Positions 24,920 to 34,154 are shown, numbered from the stretch's first letter. The stretch: DNA of 64,000 nucleotides from Blastococcus sp. VKM Ac-2987 (GCF_026967805.1 NZ_JAPVBG010000003.1:558001-622000), one strand, 5' to 3'. Translations and numbers: made by a program. The notes: generated by a model not told the origin, from the sequence alone.

Positions 24920-24935
24920 GGGGGGGGGGGGGGGG
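24920..24935 (+). repeat. Homopolymeric tract of 16 G
   Basis: Sixteen consecutive G, thirteen bases before the ATG of the broken alpha/beta hydrolase gene. Such runs are prone to slippage in vivo and to length errors in sequencing. In this position it could alter promoter spacing. Confidence 0.9.
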
Positions 24936-24948
24936 CACTGGCCCGATC

Positions 24949-25714
24949 ATGGATCTCCCCATCGGTGGCACCCGCACGGTCGACGTCGGCGGTCGCCGGC
25001 TGAACGTCCGGGAGGCCGGCGAGGCCGGACCGACGGTCCTGCTCGTCCACGGCATCCCGACCAACTCCCGGCTGTGGCACGACGTGGTGCCGGAGGTGTC
25101 CGGCCGACCTCGCCGCCCAGGCGGCGCTGCTGCTGCGGCTGCTGGACGCCCTCGACGTGGCGCGCGCGGTGGTCGTCGGTCACGACCTCGGCGGCGGGGT
25201 GGCGCAGATCCTGGCCACCACGAGCACCGACCGCGTCGCCGGGCTGGGCGTGGTCAACGGGGTCTGCTACGACGCGTGGCCGGTGCCCCTGGTGCGCGCG
25301 CTGAAGGCGACGTGGCCCGCGCTGCGGTTCCTCCCGCCGCCGGCGCTGGCCACCCTGCTGCGCCCGGCGCTGCGCACGCTGTTCGCCTCCCAGGAGCGGG
25401 CCGCCCGGTTCCTCGACCGCTTCGTCGAGCCCTGGTCCCGCCCGGGCGGTCCGGCCCAGCTCGCGCGGCACCTGCGGTCCCTGGACTCGGTGTACACGCA
25501 GACGGTCGCCCCGTTCCTGCCCCGGCTGGACCTGCCCGCCGAGGTGGTGTGGGGTCGCCGCGACCACCAGCTGGAGCCCGGCTACGGGCAGCGGCTCGCC
25601 GACGACATCCCCGGTGCGCGGCTCACCTGGGTCGACGACGCCGGCCACTTCGTGCCCGCGGACCGGCCCGACGTCGTGGTGGACGCGGTGCTGCGGCTGG
25701 TGGCGCGGGCCTGA
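24949..25714 (+). pseudogene. Alpha/beta hydrolase (epoxide hydrolase/dehalogenase-like), frameshifted with internal deletion
   Basis: The first frame gives a normal N-terminus ('LLVHGIPTNSRLWHDVVPEVSG') and then turns to nonsense near 25102. A second frame resumes with 'ADLAAQAALLLRLLDALD', the nucleophile elbow 'VVGHDLGGGVAQ' (Asp nucleophile, as in epoxide hydrolases and dehalogenases) and 'DDAGHFVPADRP' with the catalytic His. The segment usually carrying 'APDLxGxGxS', some 20-25 residues, is missing at the join. A single frameshift does not explain this: bases have been lost. Either it is a true pseudogene or an assembly deletion; the nearby 16-G tract makes a sequence error plausible. 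Confidence 0.75.
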
Positions 25715-25763
25715 CCGGGCCGGAGGAGGTGTCCTGCCGACCGGCCGCGGGTAGGGGTCACCG

Positions 25764-25946
25764 ATGACATCACCGCTGGTCAGGCCGCGTTCGCAGAAGA
25801 TCATCGCCGGGGTGTGCGCCGCCCTGGCCAACCGGTTCGGCGTCTCCCGGGGCATCGTCCGGCTGGGGTTCGTGCTCTTCGGGCTGTTCGGGGTCGGGGA
25901 GATCGTCTACATCGCGCTGTGGCTGATGATCCCGAAGGAGCGCTGA
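25764..25946 (+). CDS. PspC-domain membrane protein
   Basis: 60 residues forming just one PspC domain: 'KIIAGVCAALANRFGVSRGIVRL' region, followed by a hydrophobic helix 'FVLFGLFGVGEIVYIALWLM' and the terminal 'IPKER'. PspC proteins act in envelope-stress sensing. TAGGGG six bases before the ATG suggests a leaderless promoter. Confidence 0.88.
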   Translation: MTSPLVRPRSQKIIAGVCAALANRFGVSRGIVRLGFVLFGLFGVGEIVYIALWLMIPKER

Positions 25947-26024
25947 CCCGCTCCCGGGGAGGGCCGGGGCCCGGCGATCATGCTTGACTGTCCGCCGTTC
26001 CCGCCCTCCCGCGAAGGGACAGCG

Positions 26025-26801
26025 ATGTCGATCCTGGAGAGCCTCGCCGAGGCGCTCGCCGCCGCGCGGGTCGAGGTCGTCGACCTCACCGCGCCCCTGT
26101 CGGCGGAGACGCCGGTCATCCAGCTGCCGGAGCAGTTCGCCCAGACCGCCCGTTTCGAGCTGGAGGAGCTGAGCCGCTACGACGACCGCGGCCCGGCCTG
26201 GTACTGGAACAACTTCCGCACCGGCGAGCACACCGGGACGCACTTCGACGCGCCCAACCACTGGGTCACCGGCCGGGACGGTGACGACGTCGCCTCGGTG
26301 CCGGCCGGGCGGCTGATCGCCCCAGCGGTGGTCCTCGACTTCTCCGCGCAGGCCGCCGCCGACCCCGACTTCCTGCTCGAGGTGGAGCACGTCCGCGCGT
26401 GGGAGGCCGAGCACGGGCCGCTGCCCGAGGGCGGGTGGCTGCTGTTCCGCACCGGCTGGGACGCCCGGTCGGGTTCCCAGCAGGCGTTCCTCAACGCCGA
26501 CGACACCGGCCCGCACACGCCGGGGCTCTCCCCGGCCTGCGCGCGCTGGCTGGCCGAGGAGTCGCCGGTGCTCGGGCTCGGGGTCGAGACCGTCGGCACC
26601 GATGCCGGCGCCGCGCACTCCTTCGACCCGCCGTTCCCGTGCCACGCGGCGCTGATGGGCAGCGGCAAGTACGGGCTGACCCAGCTGCAGAACCTCGACC
26701 GGCTGCCGGCCACCGGTGCTCTCCTCGTGGCCGCGCCGCTGCCGATCGTCTCCGGCTCCGGCTCGCCGTCGCGGGTGCTGGCGCTGGTCGAGCGGGGATG
26801 A
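26025..26801 (+). CDS. Cyclase family (kynurenine-formamidase-like) metal hydrolase
   Basis: 258 residues. The metal-binding signature 'HTGTHFDAPNHW' (His69, His73, Asp75, His79) identifies the cyclase/KynB superfamily, which hydrolyses amides, lactones or C-C/C-N bonds in cyclic substrates. 'LLFRTGWD' and 'GVETVGTDAG' are further family blocks. The ATG has 'GAAGGGA' upstream; the frame is open 15 codons earlier. The stop overlaps the start of the ThDP enzyme gene by four bases, so the two are co-translated. Confidence 0.87.
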   Translation: MSILESLAEALAAARVEVVDLTAPLSAETPVIQLPEQFAQTARFELEELSRYDDRGPAWYWNNFRTGEHTGTHFDAPNHWVTGRDGDDVASVPAGRLIAPAVVLDFSAQAAADPDFLLEVEHVRAWEAEHGPLPEGGWLLFRTGWDARSGSQQAFLNADDTGPHTPGLSPACARWLAEESPVLGLGVETVGTDAGAAHSFDPPFPCHAALMGSGKYGLTQLQNLDRLPATGALLVAAPLPIVSGSGSPSRVLALVERG

Positions 26802-28450
26802 CGCCGGCTACCGGGCGCACGGTCGCGGCCGCCGTCGGGGAGACGCTGGTCCGGCGCGGGGTCGACACGGTCTTCGGCGTCGTCGGCTCCGGGAACTTCG
26901 TGGCGACCAACGCGATGGTCGCCGCGGGCGCCCGGTACGTCGCCGCGCGGCACGAGGGCGGCGCGGCCACGATGGCGGACGCGCACGCCCGGACCACCGG
27001 CCGGCCGGCGGTGCTCAGCCTGCACCAGGGCTGCGGGCTCACCAACGCGCTCACCGGCGTCACCGAGGCGGCCAAGAGCCGGACCCCGCTGGTGGTGCTG
27101 ACGGCGGAGGCCGGCTCACCGCGGTCGAACTTCTTCGTCGACCAGTTCGCCCTGGCCACGGCGGTCGGGGCGGTGCCGATGCGGGTGACGTCGGCGGCCG
27201 GCGCGGCTGCGACGGCCGCCGCCGCGGTGGACACCGCCCGGCAGGAGCGCCGCACCGTCGTGCTGAACCTGCCGCTGGACGTCCAGTCCCTCGCCGCGGG
27301 TGACGACGAGCTCCCGCCCGCGCCGCACCGGCCCGACCCCGTGCCCGGCGATGCCGATGTGGCGCGGCTGGCCGAGGCGCTGCGCGCGGCCCGCCGGCCG
27401 GTGTTCGTCGCCGGCCGCGGCTCGCGGGGTCCGGGCGCGCGCCGGGCGCTGGAGGAGCTGGCCACCCGCTGCGGGGCGCTGCTGGCGACCTCGGCGGTGG
27501 CCAAGGGCCTGTTCCGCGGCAGCGACTGGGACCTCGACGTCTCCGGCGGCTTCGCCACGCCGCTGGCCGCCGAGCTGATCGGTGACGCCGACCTGATCGT
27601 CGGCTGGGGCTGCCAGCTGAACATGTGGACGATGCGGCACGGGCGGCTGATCGCCGACGACGCCACCGTCGTGCAGGTCGACTCCGATCCCGGGGCGATC
27701 GGCGCGCAGCGGGAGGTCGCCTTCGGCGTGCCCGGTGACGTGCGCGCCGTCGCCGAGGCGGCGGCGGCCCGGCTGGGGCCGACCGCGGCCGCCGGCTACC
27801 GCACGCCGCAGGTGCGCGCCGCGCTGGCCGAACGGGGCCGCTGGCGGGACGAGCCGCTACCCGGTCCGGGCGACGGCGAGCGCATCGACCCCCGGACCCT
27901 GACCGTCGCGCTCGACGACCTGCTGCCCGCCGAGCGGGTGGTGGCGGTCGACTCCGGCAACTTCATGGGCTACCCGAGCATGTTCCTCGACGTGCCCGAC
28001 GAGCAGGGCTTCTGCTTCACGCAGGCCTTCCAGTCCGTCGGCCTGGGGCTGGCGACGGCGGTCGGCGCGGCGCTGGCCCGGCCCGACCGGATGCCGGTCG
28101 CGGCCCTCGGCGACGGCGGGGCGCTGATGGGCGCCGCGGAGCTGGAGACCGTCGTCCGGCTGGGGCTGCCGATGGTCGTCGTGGTCTACGACGACGCCGG
28201 CTACGGCGCCGAGGTGCACCACTTCGGCCCGGACGGTCACCCGCTGGACATCGTCCGCTTCCCGGAGACCGACTTCGCCGCGATCGCCCGCGGCCACGGC
28301 TACGCGGCGGTGACCGTGCGGTGTCCCGCCGACCTGGACGGCGTGGCGGCGTGGCTGGCCGGTCCGCGGTCGGCGCCGCTCCTGGTCGACGCCAAGGTGA
28401 CCCGCGACCAGCCCTCGTGGTGGCTGGAGGAGGCCTTCCGCGGGCACTGA
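26798..28450 (+). CDS. Thiamine-diphosphate-dependent enzyme (acetolactate synthase-like)
   Basis: 550 residues with the usual three-domain order. The Pyr domain has catalytic Glu53 in 'ARHEGGAATMAD'. The central domain runs from about 190 to 330. The PP domain has the ThDP motif 'LGDGGALMGAAELETVVRLG' ending near 'YDDAGYG'. Family members ligate or cleave 2-oxo acids and 1,2-diketones. It is not a standard IlvB: no IlvN regulatory subunit follows and it is coupled to a cyclase-family hydrolase. The pair probably processes one metabolite in sequence (inference). Confidence 0.87.
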   Translation: MTPATGRTVAAAVGETLVRRGVDTVFGVVGSGNFVATNAMVAAGARYVAARHEGGAATMADAHARTTGRPAVLSLHQGCGLTNALTGVTEAAKSRTPLVVLTAEAGSPRSNFFVDQFALATAVGAVPMRVTSAAGAAATAAAAVDTARQERRTVVLNLPLDVQSLAAGDDELPPAPHRPDPVPGDADVARLAEALRAARRPVFVAGRGSRGPGARRALEELATRCGALLATSAVAKGLFRGSDWDLDVSGGFATPLAAELIGDADLIVGWGCQLNMWTMRHGRLIADDATVVQVDSDPGAIGAQREVAFGVPGDVRAVAEAAAARLGPTAAAGYRTPQVRAALAERGRWRDEPLPGPGDGERIDPRTLTVALDDLLPAERVVAVDSGNFMGYPSMFLDVPDEQGFCFTQAFQSVGLGLATAVGAALARPDRMPVAALGDGGALMGAAELETVVRLGLPMVVVVYDDAGYGAEVHHFGPDGHPLDIVRFPETDFAAIARGHGYAAVTVRCPADLDGVAAWLAGPRSAPLLVDAKVTRDQPSWWLEEAFRGH

Positions 28451-28483
28451 CCAGCCGGACGCACTGGTCGGGTGTCGGCCCGG

Positions 28484-28846
28484 CTACCAGGCGGTGGTGG
28501 CCTGGAGGACGGCCTCGGTGAGCGCGCGGGTGCGCAGCTCGGTCACCTGCTGGTACTCGGGGTCGGCGACCATCCTGCTGAACGCCTCCCGCGAGGGGTA
28601 GCGGACCAGCAGCACGGTGTCCCAGGCCTGCCCGGACTCGGCGACCAGCGCCGTCGACCCGTCGCCGGCGTAGAGCACCTCGCCGCCGTACCGGGGCAGG
28701 AAGGTCGTCGACAGCGCCTCGGCGTACTGCGCGTACAGCTCGCGGCCGCCCTCGGCGTAGCGCAGCAGGTTCAGCATCACCACCGGCCCGCCCGGGTCTT
28801 CGGAGAGGTAGCGCTTGAGGTCCGCACCGCGGGGATCGATCGCCAT
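28484..28846 (-). CDS. DUF1330 family protein
   Basis: 120 residues of a dimeric alpha/beta-barrel (ferredoxin-like) fold. 'GPVVMLNLLRYAEGGRELYAQYAEAL' region (part), 'WDTVLLVRYPSREAFSRMVADPEYQ' region and the terminal 'RTRALTEAVLQAT' are the family blocks. No catalytic activity is established for it. It stands alone, convergent with the ThDP enzyme gene. Confidence 0.85.
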   Translation of the reverse strand: MAIDPRGADLKRYLSEDPGGPVVMLNLLRYAEGGRELYAQYAEALSTTFLPRYGGEVLYAGDGSTALVAESGQAWDTVLLVRYPSREAFSRMVADPEYQQVTELRTRALTEAVLQATTAW

Positions 28847-28963
28847 GCGGGCAAGCTAGCAACCCGGCGGGAGGGCGGGCAGGCGGTGCGCCGGGCGGTG
28901 GACGCGGGCCGCTCGTCCCCGGGTCCGCCGGGTGAGGTCGGCATCCCCGGGTAGGGGAGCCCC

Positions 28964-29836
28964 ATGGTCGAGTACACGCCGCCCCGGGAGGACAGGATCC
29001 GGCTGCGCGACGGCCGGATGCTCGCGTACGCCGAGTACGGCGATCCGGCCGGCTGGCCGGTGCTGGGCTGCCACGGTTCACCGAGCTCGCGGCTGGAGCG
29101 GCACGTCGAGGACCCGGACGCCTACCAGCGGTGGGGGATGCGGGTGATCGTCCCCGACCGCCCCGGCTTCGGGCGCTCGGACCCCCATCCCGGGCGCCGG
29201 GTGATGGACTGGCCCGACGACGTCGGCCAGCTGCTCGACCACCTCGGCGTCGACCGCTTCTCCGTGGTGAGCCTGTCGGGCGGGGCCGCCTACGCCCTGG
29301 CGTGCGCGCACGTCTTCGCCGAGCGCGTCCGGGCCGTCGGCATCCTCGGCGGTGCGCCGCCGCCGGACGTGCCGTGGCCGTGGCCGCGGTGGGTGTCGCG
29401 GCGGCTGCGGGACACCGTGCACCGCCCTGCGCGGCTCGCGGCGGTGCTGCGTCCGGTGCTCGCCCCGGTCGGGCTGCGGCCGGCGATGATCCCGCGCTAC
29501 CTGCAGCTGCGGCTCAACGCGGCCGACCGACGGGTCCTCGGGCGGCCCGCGGTCCGCCGGATCATGGCCGCGACGTTCAGCGAGGGGCTGCGGAACGGGA
29601 CCGCCGTGCTGGCCGAGGACCGCGCCCTGCTCTTCCGGCCGTGGGGGTTCCCGCTGTCGGAGGTCCGCCAGCACGTGCACGTCTGGCACGGGACGCAGGA
29701 CTGGCAGGTGCCCGTCGTCCTCGGGCAGGTGCTGAGCGCGATGCTCCCCGACGGCACCGCGCACTGGCTGGCCGGCGAGGGGCACTTCGCCGTCTTCGAC
29801 CACGCCGAGGAGGTGTACGCGGCGCTCCGGGAGTGA
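28964..29836 (+). CDS. Alpha/beta hydrolase
   Basis: 290 residues. Oxyanion 'GCHGSPSSRL', nucleophile Ser in 'VVSLSGGAAYALA' (first Gly of GxSxG replaced by Ser), acid near 'HGTQDWQVP' and His in 'GEGHFAVF'. The substrate cannot be read. TAGGGG six bases before the ATG suggests leaderless transcription. It converges on prfC with a ten-base gap. Confidence 0.87.
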   Translation: MVEYTPPREDRIRLRDGRMLAYAEYGDPAGWPVLGCHGSPSSRLERHVEDPDAYQRWGMRVIVPDRPGFGRSDPHPGRRVMDWPDDVGQLLDHLGVDRFSVVSLSGGAAYALACAHVFAERVRAVGILGGAPPPDVPWPWPRWVSRRLRDTVHRPARLAAVLRPVLAPVGLRPAMIPRYLQLRLNAADRRVLGRPAVRRIMAATFSEGLRNGTAVLAEDRALLFRPWGFPLSEVRQHVHVWHGTQDWQVPVVLGQVLSAMLPDGTAHWLAGEGHFAVFDHAEEVYAALRE

Positions 29837-29846
29837 CCGCGGCGGC

Positions 29847-31466
29847 TCAGGCCAGCTGCGCGGCCACCAGCGGCTCCAGCGTCAGGTCCGGGTGCCGCTG
29901 CTGGAGGATCCGCAGCGCCCACTTGTCCGGGAACAGGACGAGCAGCTCGCCGTTGGTCCGCTGCACCACCTCGACCCCGCCCGAGGTCGCGATCAGCGGC
30001 AGCGACGCCTCGTCGGTGCGCATCGCCATGTTGTAGGGCAGCCGGTCCAGCGCAACGGGGGCGTTGAACTCGTGCTCCATGCGGTGGGTGGCGACCTCGA
30101 ACTGCATGGGCCCCACGACGGCCAGCACGGGTGAGCCGTCGCCCCGTCGCTCGGAGCGCAGCACTTGCACCACGCCCTCGGAGTCCAGCTGTTCGATGCC
30201 CTTGCGGAACTGCTTGTGCTTGGCGGTGTCCCGGCTGCGCACCACCGCGAAGTGCTCCGGCGCGAACGTGGTCAGCGGCGGGTAGCTGACCGGCCGGTCG
30301 GTGTAGAGGCTGTCGCCGACGCCGAGCGCCGAGGCGTTGACCAGACCGACGACGTCGCCGGGGTAGGCGACGTCGACGCTCTCCCGCTCGCGGCCGAACA
30401 CCTGCTGGGCGTACTTGGTCGCGAACGGCCGCTTCGTGCGGCCGTGGGTGACCACCATGCCGCGCTCGAAGACGCCCGAGCAGATCCGGATGTAGGCCAG
30501 CCGGTCGCGGTGGGCGGCGTCCATCCCCGACTGCACCTTGAACACGAAGGCGCTGAACGGGTCGCCCAGGGCGCGAACCGCGCCGTCGGCGTCCGGCCGC
30601 CCGGCCGGCGGCGGGGCGAGGTCGACCAGGGTGTCCAGCAGCGCGCCGACGCCGAAGTTGGAGACGGCGGAGGCGAACAGCACCGGCGTGGTCACCCCGG
30701 AGAGGAACGACTCCTGGTCGTGCTCGGCCCCGGTGGCCTCGAGCAGCTCGGCCTCCTCCTCGGCCTGCTGCCAGACCTCGCCCTCCCGGGCGGTGGCCTC
30801 GGCCGCGGTCAGCAGCTCCTCCGGGGCGATCGTCGCGCCGCCGGCGGTGCGGGTGAACCGGCGGAAGGTGCCGTCCCGCCGGTCGAGGACGCCGCGGAAG
30901 TCACCGGCGATGCCCACCGGCCAGGTCAGCGGTGTCGGCGTCAGCCCGGTGCGCTCGCTGATCTCGTCCATCAGCTCGAGGGCGTCCTTGCCGGGCCGGT
31001 CCCACTTGTTGATCACCGTGACGATCGGGATGCCCCGGTGCTTGCAGACGGCGAACAGCTTCATCGTCTGCGTCTCCAGGCCCTTGGCCGCGTCGACGAG
31101 CATCACGGCGGCGTCGACGGCGGTGAGCACCCGGTAGGTGTCCTCGGAGAAGTCGGCGTGACCCGGGGTGTCCAGCAGGTTGATCACCGCGTCGCGGTAC
31201 TCGAACTGCAGTGCCGCCGAGGTGATGGAGATGCCGCGCGCCTTCTCCATGTCCATCCAGTCCGAGACGGTGCCGCGCCGGCCGGCCTTGCCGTGCACCG
31301 CGCCGGCCTGCCCGATCACCCGGGCGTGCAGGGCCAGGGCCTCGGTCAGCGTGGACTTGCCGGCGTCGGGGTGGCTGATGACGGCGAACGTGCGCCGCCG
31401 GCCGGCCTCCGCGAGCGCCGAGCGGGCGGTCCGGTCCGCGTCGCCGGGGGTGGGAGCGGCAGTCAC
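29847..31466 (-). CDS. prfC: Peptide chain release factor 3
   Basis: 539 residues, translational GTPase of the EF-G/RF3 branch that recycles RF1/RF2 after termination. The GTPase motifs are visible: P-loop 'SHPDAGKST' (31-39), switch region 'MEKARGISITSAA', 'DTPGHADFSED' and 'NKWDRPGKD'. Domain II and the RF3-specific C-terminal domain ('GPMQFEVATHRMEHEFN') follow. Full length. No partner gene is adjacent. Confidence 0.96.
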   Translation of the reverse strand: MTAAPTPGDADRTARSALAEAGRRRTFAVISHPDAGKSTLTEALALHARVIGQAGAVHGKAGRRGTVSDWMDMEKARGISITSAALQFEYRDAVINLLDTPGHADFSEDTYRVLTAVDAAVMLVDAAKGLETQTMKLFAVCKHRGIPIVTVINKWDRPGKDALELMDEISERTGLTPTPLTWPVGIAGDFRGVLDRRDGTFRRFTRTAGGATIAPEELLTAAEATAREGEVWQQAEEEAELLEATGAEHDQESFLSGVTTPVLFASAVSNFGVGALLDTLVDLAPPPAGRPDADGAVRALGDPFSAFVFKVQSGMDAAHRDRLAYIRICSGVFERGMVVTHGRTKRPFATKYAQQVFGRERESVDVAYPGDVVGLVNASALGVGDSLYTDRPVSYPPLTTFAPEHFAVVRSRDTAKHKQFRKGIEQLDSEGVVQVLRSERRGDGSPVLAVVGPMQFEVATHRMEHEFNAPVALDRLPYNMAMRTDEASLPLIATSGGVEVVQRTNGELLVLFPDKWALRILQQRHPDLTLEPLVAAQLA

Positions 31467-31661
31467 GGGTGGTTCTCCTCGCGGGACGGGGGTGCGCGCC
31501 GCCGTCTCGCGGGACGGCGTGCGCCGGGTGGCGCGCCGGGCACCGCGGCCGGGGCGCTGCGCCGGCCGGGCCCCGGGGGTCCGGAGGGCCGGGCGCGTGG
31601 CGTCGGTGTCCGAGGACCAGAACGCTACAGGCGTGCGCCCGGCCGCCGCGGCCTGCTCGCG

Positions 31662-33230
31662 TCAGCCGGTGTAGCCCGCCCGCATGTCCGCCACGATCCG
31701 CGGCCGGTCCAGCGTGGAGGGCGCCAGCTGCTGCCGGGGCCGGTCGAGGGGGAAGACCGCGGCGGCGGCCAGCACCGCGCGGTCGAGGAACCGGGTGGCC
31801 GGGACGGCGGGGGAGAGGGCGAGGGCCGGCGGCTGCGCACCACGCTGGGCCAGCGCGAAGCCCCAGTCGCCGAAGCTCGGCACGTGCACGTGGTAGGGCA
31901 CCGCGGCAAGCCCGGCGGCGTCCAGGGTGGCGACGGTCCGCCAGAACGCCGTGGGGGTGGAGTACGGGCTGCCGGCCTGCACGACGACGAGCCCGTCGGG
32001 GGCCAGCGCGGCGGCGACCAGGCCGTAGAACTCGGTGGAGTAGAGCCGGCCCAGCACCGGGGTGTCCGGATCGGGCATGTCCACGACCACCGCGTCGAAG
32101 CCGGTGGCGGCCGGCGAGCGCAACCAGCGGAAGGCGTCGGCCGCCACGACCTCGACCCGGGGGTCGTCGAGCGCGCGGTCGTTGAGCGCGGCCAGCCGGG
32201 TGCGGGCCAGCTCGATGACGGCGGGGTCGAGCTCCACCTGCACGATCTCCTCGACCGAGGGGTGGCGCAGCACCTCGCGGGCGGCCAGCCCGTCGCCACC
32301 GCCGAGGATCAGCACCCGGCGGGGGTCGCGGGACAGCACCGGGTGCACCAGCGACTCGGTGTAGCGGTGCTCGTCCCGGCTGGAGAACTGCAGGTCGCCG
32401 TCGAGGTACAGCCGGAGGTCACCGGAGCGGTCGGTGAGCACGATCTCCTGGTAGTCCGACCGCTCGGCGGCCACCACCGGATCGGCGTAGAGCCGCTGCC
32501 GCGCCGTCGTCTCGATGTCCTGCGCCCGCAGCAGCAGGAAGCCGAGCCCGGCGGCCGCCACCAGCAGCGCGGCGGTGGCGGACCGGCGCGCGCGGGTGCT
32601 CATCTGCGGCCGCAGCAGCAGGCCCGCGACCACGGCGGCGGCGAGCAGGTTGACCAGGCCGGTGATCGCCGCACCGCGCACCTGCCCGGCCACCGGCAGC
32701 AGCAGGAAGGGCCAGACCAGCCCGCCGAGCAGCGCTCCGGCGTAGTCGGCGGCGTTCAGGTCGGCGAGCACCTTGCCCGACCCCTCGGCGTCGATCCCGG
32801 CCCGGCCGGTCTGCAGCAGCGTCATCAGCAGCGGCACCTCGGCGCCGACGAGCACGCCGATCACCCCGGTCGCGACCAGCAGGACGGCGTTGCTGGTGCC
32901 GTAGAAGGAGAACGACACGTACAGCGTGACGGCGCTGAGCCCACCGACGACGCCGAGCAGGATCTCGACCGCGACGAACGTCGTCGCGGCGTGCGGCAGG
33001 AACGGCTTGACCAGCAGGGCGCCGGCGCCCAGCGCGGCGACGAACCCGGCGACGATCAGCGAGGTCTGGGTGATCCCGCCGCCGACCAGGCTGGCCGACA
33101 GGGTGAGCAGGACCAGCTCGTAGATGAGCCCGCAGGCGGCGCAGACGCCGACGGCGGCCAGCAGCAGCGGCCGGGAGCGGACCGCGCCGCGGCCCGCCGC
33201 CGGTGCCAGCCCCGGGGCCGACGCGGTCAC
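31662..33230 (-). CDS. Membrane spermidine-synthase-like protein (polyamine aminopropyltransferase fold)
   Basis: 522 residues. Seven or eight transmembrane helices fill the N-terminal 235 residues. A soluble aminopropyltransferase-like domain follows: 'QFSSRDEHRYTESLVHP', the nucleotide-binding 'VLILGGGDGLAAREVL', 'VELDPAVIELAR' and 'DAVVVDMPDPDTP'. True SpeE would use decarboxylated S-adenosylmethionine and putrescine; the membrane part marks a distinct subgroup whose substrate is not known. Last gene of a five-gene cluster, starting four bases after the DUF350 stop with GTG. Confidence 0.88.
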   Translation of the reverse strand: MTASAPGLAPAAGRGAVRSRPLLLAAVGVCAACGLIYELVLLTLSASLVGGGITQTSLIVAGFVAALGAGALLVKPFLPHAATTFVAVEILLGVVGGLSAVTLYVSFSFYGTSNAVLLVATGVIGVLVGAEVPLLMTLLQTGRAGIDAEGSGKVLADLNAADYAGALLGGLVWPFLLLPVAGQVRGAAITGLVNLLAAAVVAGLLLRPQMSTRARRSATAALLVAAAGLGFLLLRAQDIETTARQRLYADPVVAAERSDYQEIVLTDRSGDLRLYLDGDLQFSSRDEHRYTESLVHPVLSRDPRRVLILGGGDGLAAREVLRHPSVEEIVQVELDPAVIELARTRLAALNDRALDDPRVEVVAADAFRWLRSPAATGFDAVVVDMPDPDTPVLGRLYSTEFYGLVAAALAPDGLVVVQAGSPYSTPTAFWRTVATLDAAGLAAVPYHVHVPSFGDWGFALAQRGAQPPALALSPAVPATRFLDRAVLAAAAVFPLDRPRQQLAPSTLDRPRIVADMRAGYTG

Positions 33231-33234
33231 GGCG

Positions 33235-33699
33235 TCAGGACAGGGCGGCGGCGTTGACCGCGCCGATGGCGACCAGGCTGGCGCCGACGGCCCAGGCCGA
33301 GCCGCGCATCCGCGGCTCGTTGACCAGGTCCCGCAGGTGCTCGGGGATCACCGCGTCCAGCAGCCGCAGCGCCACGGCCTGCAGCACGACGCCGACCAGG
33401 CCGTAGACGGCGGTGTCGACCAGCCCCTGGCCGAGGCTGTCGGCGCTGGTCATGATGGCGGTGACCACGATGATCGCCAGCGCCAGGTGGTTGGCGACGA
33501 GCAGGATGGCGGCGTTCGGGTTGTGGTCGGTGTAGACCTGCGTGCGCAGGTTGCCGGGCGTGAGCAGGTCCAGCGCGAGGAACCCGAGCGCGAGCACGCC
33601 GAAGCCGATGGCGAAGAAGAGCAGCGTCGCCACGACGCCCTGGACCAGCAGGTCGCTGTCGACGTTGCCGAACTCCAGCGCCTGCCACGAGGTGCTCAT
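33235..33699 (-). CDS. DUF350 membrane protein
   Basis: 154 residues, four predicted transmembrane helices in two DUF350 repeats ('ATLLFFAIGFGVLALGFLALD' and 'TAVYGLVGVVLQAVALRLLD'). A conserved 'NPNAAILLVANHLALAI' turn lies between them. E. coli YjfL belongs to this family; its function is unknown. It lies in the middle of a conserved set with DUF4178, DUF4247, DUF2617 and a membrane aminopropyltransferase. Confidence 0.9.
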   Translation of the reverse strand: MSTSWQALEFGNVDSDLLVQGVVATLLFFAIGFGVLALGFLALDLLTPGNLRTQVYTDHNPNAAILLVANHLALAIIVVTAIMTSADSLGQGLVDTAVYGLVGVVLQAVALRLLDAVIPEHLRDLVNEPRMRGSAWAVGASLVAIGAVNAAALS

Positions 33700-33749
33700 G
33701 TCGGGGTTCTCTCCTGGGATGGGGGACGGGGAGGAGCTGCGGGAGGCGG

Positions 33750-34154
33750 TCACTTGACGTCGCCGGGCCCGCCGCCGCCGCCGGTGCCGACCGGGGAGCC
33801 GGGCCGGAAGCCGGGCCCCAGGAAGGCGAAGAAGCCCCCGCGGTACCGGCCGTCGAGGTCCTCGACGCGCACCGAGCTGCCGCCCGGGGCCGCGCTGACG
33901 ATGACGATGTCGTCGTCGTAGCGCAGGTACTCGTTGCCGCCGTCGGCCTGCCGCTCCGCGGGCGGGACGGCGTCCACGATGGCCTCGGTGGTGGTGCCGA
34001 CCGGGTCGGGCGAGGCGTAGACCGACGCGTCGCCGACGATCTCGGTCCGTTCGTAGGTGTTCTCGAGGAAGTCGCGGATGCGGGTGCCGCTGCCGCAGCC
34101 GGCCAGCAGGACGGCGACCAGGAGCGCGGCCAGCACGCGGGACATCGGCCTCAC
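33750..34154 (-). CDS. DUF4247 lipoprotein
   Basis: 134 residues. A short signal peptide ends in 'VLLAGCGS' (lipobox). The mature part matches DUF4247: 'IRDFLENTYER', 'VYASPDPVGTTTEAI', 'GNEYLRYDDDIVIVSA' and a glycine-rich 'FFAFLGPGFRPGSP' tail. The GTG start was preferred because it overlaps the DUF2617 stop by four bases; an ATG three codons later is equally possible. Confidence 0.85.
   Translation of the reverse strand: MRPMSRVLAALLVAVLLAGCGSGTRIRDFLENTYERTEIVGDASVYASPDPVGTTTEAIVDAVPPAERQADGGNEYLRYDDDIVIVSAAPGGSSVRVEDLDGRYRGGFFAFLGPGFRPGSPVGTGGGGGPGDVK

Noticed and set aside
31467-31661. Regulatory hairpin in the gap upstream of prfC
   Set aside because: The stretch is extremely GC-rich with imperfect complementarities only; nothing exceeds chance for this composition.
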